NCBI GenBank assembly: GCA_964537555.1
Contig: CAZIAD010000008.1
Location: 1 to 64,000 of the forward strand
DNA from: CAYRWR01 sp964537555
Lineage (GTDB): Bacteria; Spirochaetota; Brevinematia; Brevinematales; CAYRWR01
DNA: 64,000 nt
Direction: 5' to 3'
Below the pieces are notes generated by a model. It saw only the letters and a program-made list of their open reading frames with translations. It was not told the DNA's origin and did no database searches. Positions 62,648-64,000 of the stretch are shown in pieces; the first letter of the stretch is position 1; each line of letters opens with the position of its first letter. Both the position numbers and the translations under genes were made by a program.

Positions 62648-63211
62648 ATGAAAGCAGCACTCGTCATCGTAGCCCATCCCGACAGCCATAGCTTTAACCA
62701 CCAGGTGTTCCAGACGGTACAGGACACTTTCCGGGACATGGGCCTGCCCTGCACACCCCTGGACCTGTACACGGAGAGCTTCCCCCTTGTACTGTCTAAG
62801 GCGGAGCTGTACCGGCGCTACTCTCTGGATGAGACGGTGCAGCGCCACATCGAGCTCTTCGACGCGAGCGGGGACATCATACTGATCTACCCGGAGTGGT
62901 GGGGTATGCCCCCTGCCATCCTCAAGGGCTGGCTGGACCAGGTCCTGCGGCCCGGAGTAGCCTATGAGTACAATGAACTGCAGCTCCGGGGCCTGTGTAC
63001 AGGCCGCCGCCTCATCGTCCTGTCCACCAACCACGAGTCAGACCTCACACCTCCGCCCTTGAGCCAGGTGTGGCAGCACAGCATCGGGGAGTTCTGCGGA
63101 TTTGACTCTGTGCATTACCGGGTGTTCAGCGGTATGGACAAGGGGGGAAATGTGCATAAGAAAGAAGTGCTGAGTGAAGTGGAAGCGATGCTGAGGAGCT
63201 GGTTTGGCTGA
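62648..63211 (+). CDS. Flavodoxin-fold NAD(P)H oxidoreductase (KefF/MdaB-like)
   Basis: A 187-residue FMN/FAD quinone-reductase-like enzyme. The N-terminal ALVIVAHPDSHSFNHQVF and the middle SGDIILIYPEWWGMPPAILKGWLDQVLRPGVAYEYN match the NAD(P)H dehydrogenase (quinone) family, with the cofactor loop and WWGMPP. A role in quinone or electrophile detoxification is likely. No partner gene is adjacent. The start is taken as ATG 62648; an out-of-frame ATG at 62641 is not coding. Confidence 0.9.
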   Translation: MKAALVIVAHPDSHSFNHQVFQTVQDTFRDMGLPCTPLDLYTESFPLVLSKAELYRRYSLDETVQRHIELFDASGDIILIYPEWWGMPPAILKGWLDQVLRPGVAYEYNELQLRGLCTGRRLIVLSTNHESDLTPPPLSQVWQHSIGEFCGFDSVHYRVFSGMDKGGNVHKKEVLSEVEAMLRSWFG

Positions 63212-63235
63212 GACAGGTATCAATACTTCACTATC

Positions 63236-63264
63236 TTGTATTATCAGTCAAATGCACCTATAAT
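63236..63264 (+). promoter_or_regulatory. Promoter giving a probable near-leaderless message
   Basis: TTGTAT (63236-63241), 17 bases, TATAAT (63259-63264). ATG 63273 begins eight bases after the -10, leaving a leader of zero to two bases. No ribosome-binding site is seen. Confidence 0.75.
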
Positions 63265-63272
63265 CTGGGACT

Positions 63273-63683
63273 ATGAATACAAAATTACAAAAAATCAGCG
63301 AAATACTCAATAGTATTACCAGAACAAGCCTGAGATGGGAGATGGATGGCCGTTTCCATACAGCTGCCACTTCCTTTGACAGTAAATATTCAGGCAAATT
63401 GATCAAAGCTCTGAACAAGGAATTCCACTCTCAGTGGAACCCCATCACTATATCGGGTGCTCCCGCTGTGGTCCAGACTATAAAAAGCCAGGCCGGGGGT
63501 ATGAAGGGCGGACAGATCCTCTTTACCAGTGATGAAAACAGCCTGCCCGTCATCTTCGGTGCCTGGTGGCCCTGGGGAAACGGAGTCACCATATCCCTGC
63601 GTATAGGACTCTACCAGCCCGGCCTGTCTAATGATGAAATCTATGCAGAATTGACTGAACACTTCGAGGGACTGGCCGAGTAA
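63273..63683 (+). CDS. Small hypothetical protein
   Basis: A 136-residue soluble protein. The body has a mixed alpha-beta look (LIKALNKEFHSQWNPITISGAPAVVQTIKSQAGGMKGGQILFTSD...LPVIFGAWWPWGNGVTISLRIGLYQ). No signal, membrane helix or recognised family. Its own promoter (near-leaderless) supports a real gene. No function is assigned. Confidence 0.7.
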   Translation: MNTKLQKISEILNSITRTSLRWEMDGRFHTAATSFDSKYSGKLIKALNKEFHSQWNPITISGAPAVVQTIKSQAGGMKGGQILFTSDENSLPVIFGAWWPWGNGVTISLRIGLYQPGLSNDEIYAELTEHFEGLAE

Positions 63684-63808
63684 GTCTCTATTTTTCAAAA
63701 CATTATTTTCCAAGCTTTTATTAAAAAAATTTATCTTAATTATCCATCCAGGAAGAGAATGTGACACAAAGATAAATGTTTCAAGTCATAGAAATCATCA
63801 TACTTAAT

Positions 63809-64000
63809 CTATGCCTTGAGAAAATCAATCACAGTTTCTGCCTCATGCATAATCACATGGCCGGTATCCTTCAGGATAATGGTCTTTACATGGGGCAGTA
63901 AAGCTCTTAATCGGGCACCGCTCTGAGAAGAATGTAACATAACATCTTTATCCCCCCCTATATAGAGTACAGGCATGCTCAGTCTCTGCAACTCCTCATC
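63809..64000 (-). CDS. Alpha/beta-hydrolase, 3' end only
   Basis: The window holds only the C-terminal part of a gene that continues past 64000. The visible segment (MPVLYIGGDKDVMLHSS, then VKTIILKDTGHVIMHEAE) contains the aspartate and histidine of the alpha/beta-hydrolase triad (GGDKD and TGHVIM). The frame is open to the window end, so the N-terminus and nucleophile are outside. Substrate unknown. Confidence 0.85.
   Translation of the reverse strand, partial: DEELQRLSMPVLYIGGDKDVMLHSSQSGARLRALLPHVKTIILKDTGHVIMHEAETVIDFLKA

Noticed and set aside
1..64000. tRNA, rRNA, CRISPR arrays, insertion sequences, prophage
   Set aside because: No T-loop motif with a plausible cloverleaf, no repeat-spacer pattern, and no transposase, integrase or phage structural gene was seen on either strand.

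Overview
The window comes from a diderm, fermentative bacterium of moderate GC content, most likely a spirochaete (Spirochaetota). The lineage is an inference from overall character: many exported lipoproteins with relaxed lipoboxes, beta-barrel outer-membrane proteins, a ddl-ftsQ-ftsA-ftsZ cell-division block, a six-domain ribosomal protein S1 followed by a membrane-anchored TPR protein, and several exported proteins with no widely shared family. No rRNA, tRNA, CRISPR array, transposase, integrase or phage gene was seen. Consensus sigma-70-type promoters (TTGACA-like, spacer of 16-17, TATAAT-like) are unusually easy to find, so much of the regulatory layout can be read directly.

Layout. 0-2.4 kb: a VapBC toxin-antitoxin pair and an AAA/DUF4143 ATPase, each with a near-perfect promoter overlaid by repeats. 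2.5-5.9 kb: translationally overlapping clpS-clpA-aat, a complete Leu/N-degron pathway. 5.9-6.25 kb: an orphan transcription unit with promoter, 15-codon micro-ORF, long-range pairing and a strong terminator but no recognisable RNA family. 6.3-13.7 kb: secreted enzymes (M15 peptidase, a 1209-residue multidomain amylase lipoprotein under a LacI-type operator, a transglutaminase-like repeat protein). 13.7-21 kb: small proteins, a ferredoxin, D-lactate dehydrogenase, a DUF523-DUF1722 protein, and rex-serC-serA behind two Rex boxes. 21-30 kb: a hybrid sensor kinase, a lipoprotein with two starch-binding CBM21-like domains, exported proteins of unknown role, a STAS/anti-sigma kinase pair and an orphan purS. 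30-40 kb: ddl-ftsQAZ, an aminotransferase, coaBC, ruvC and an HtrA protease. 40-46.5 kb: a seven-gene envelope operon with four tandem paralogous PD40/TolB-like lipoproteins, a small exported protein, a FecR-domain protein and a beta-barrel. 46.7-53.6 kb: S1 with a TPR protein, two exported proteins, and a cytoplasmic GH13 maltodextrin hydrolase. 53.6-60.3 kb: a two-CW protein and an eight-gene SUF Fe-S operon led by an IscR-like Rrf2 regulator with two operator palindromes. 60.5-64 kb: an esterase, an MNT-HEPN toxin-antitoxin pair, a flavodoxin-fold oxidoreductase, a small protein of unknown function and a hydrolase cut by the window end.

How the genes fit together. An exported amylase and a starch-binding lipoprotein could capture and cut polysaccharide outside, and the cytoplasmic GH13 enzyme could finish the oligosaccharides. 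Rex and D-lactate dehydrogenase point to NADH-dependent fermentation control, with serine synthesis (which makes NADH at SerA) placed in the rex operon. The most novel parts are the orphan structured transcript at 5.9-6.25 kb, the four-paralogue lipoprotein/FecR/beta-barrel operon, the CBM21 lipoprotein, the repeat-rich transglutaminase-like protein, and three genes whose start codons sit about where transcription should begin (leaderless candidates).
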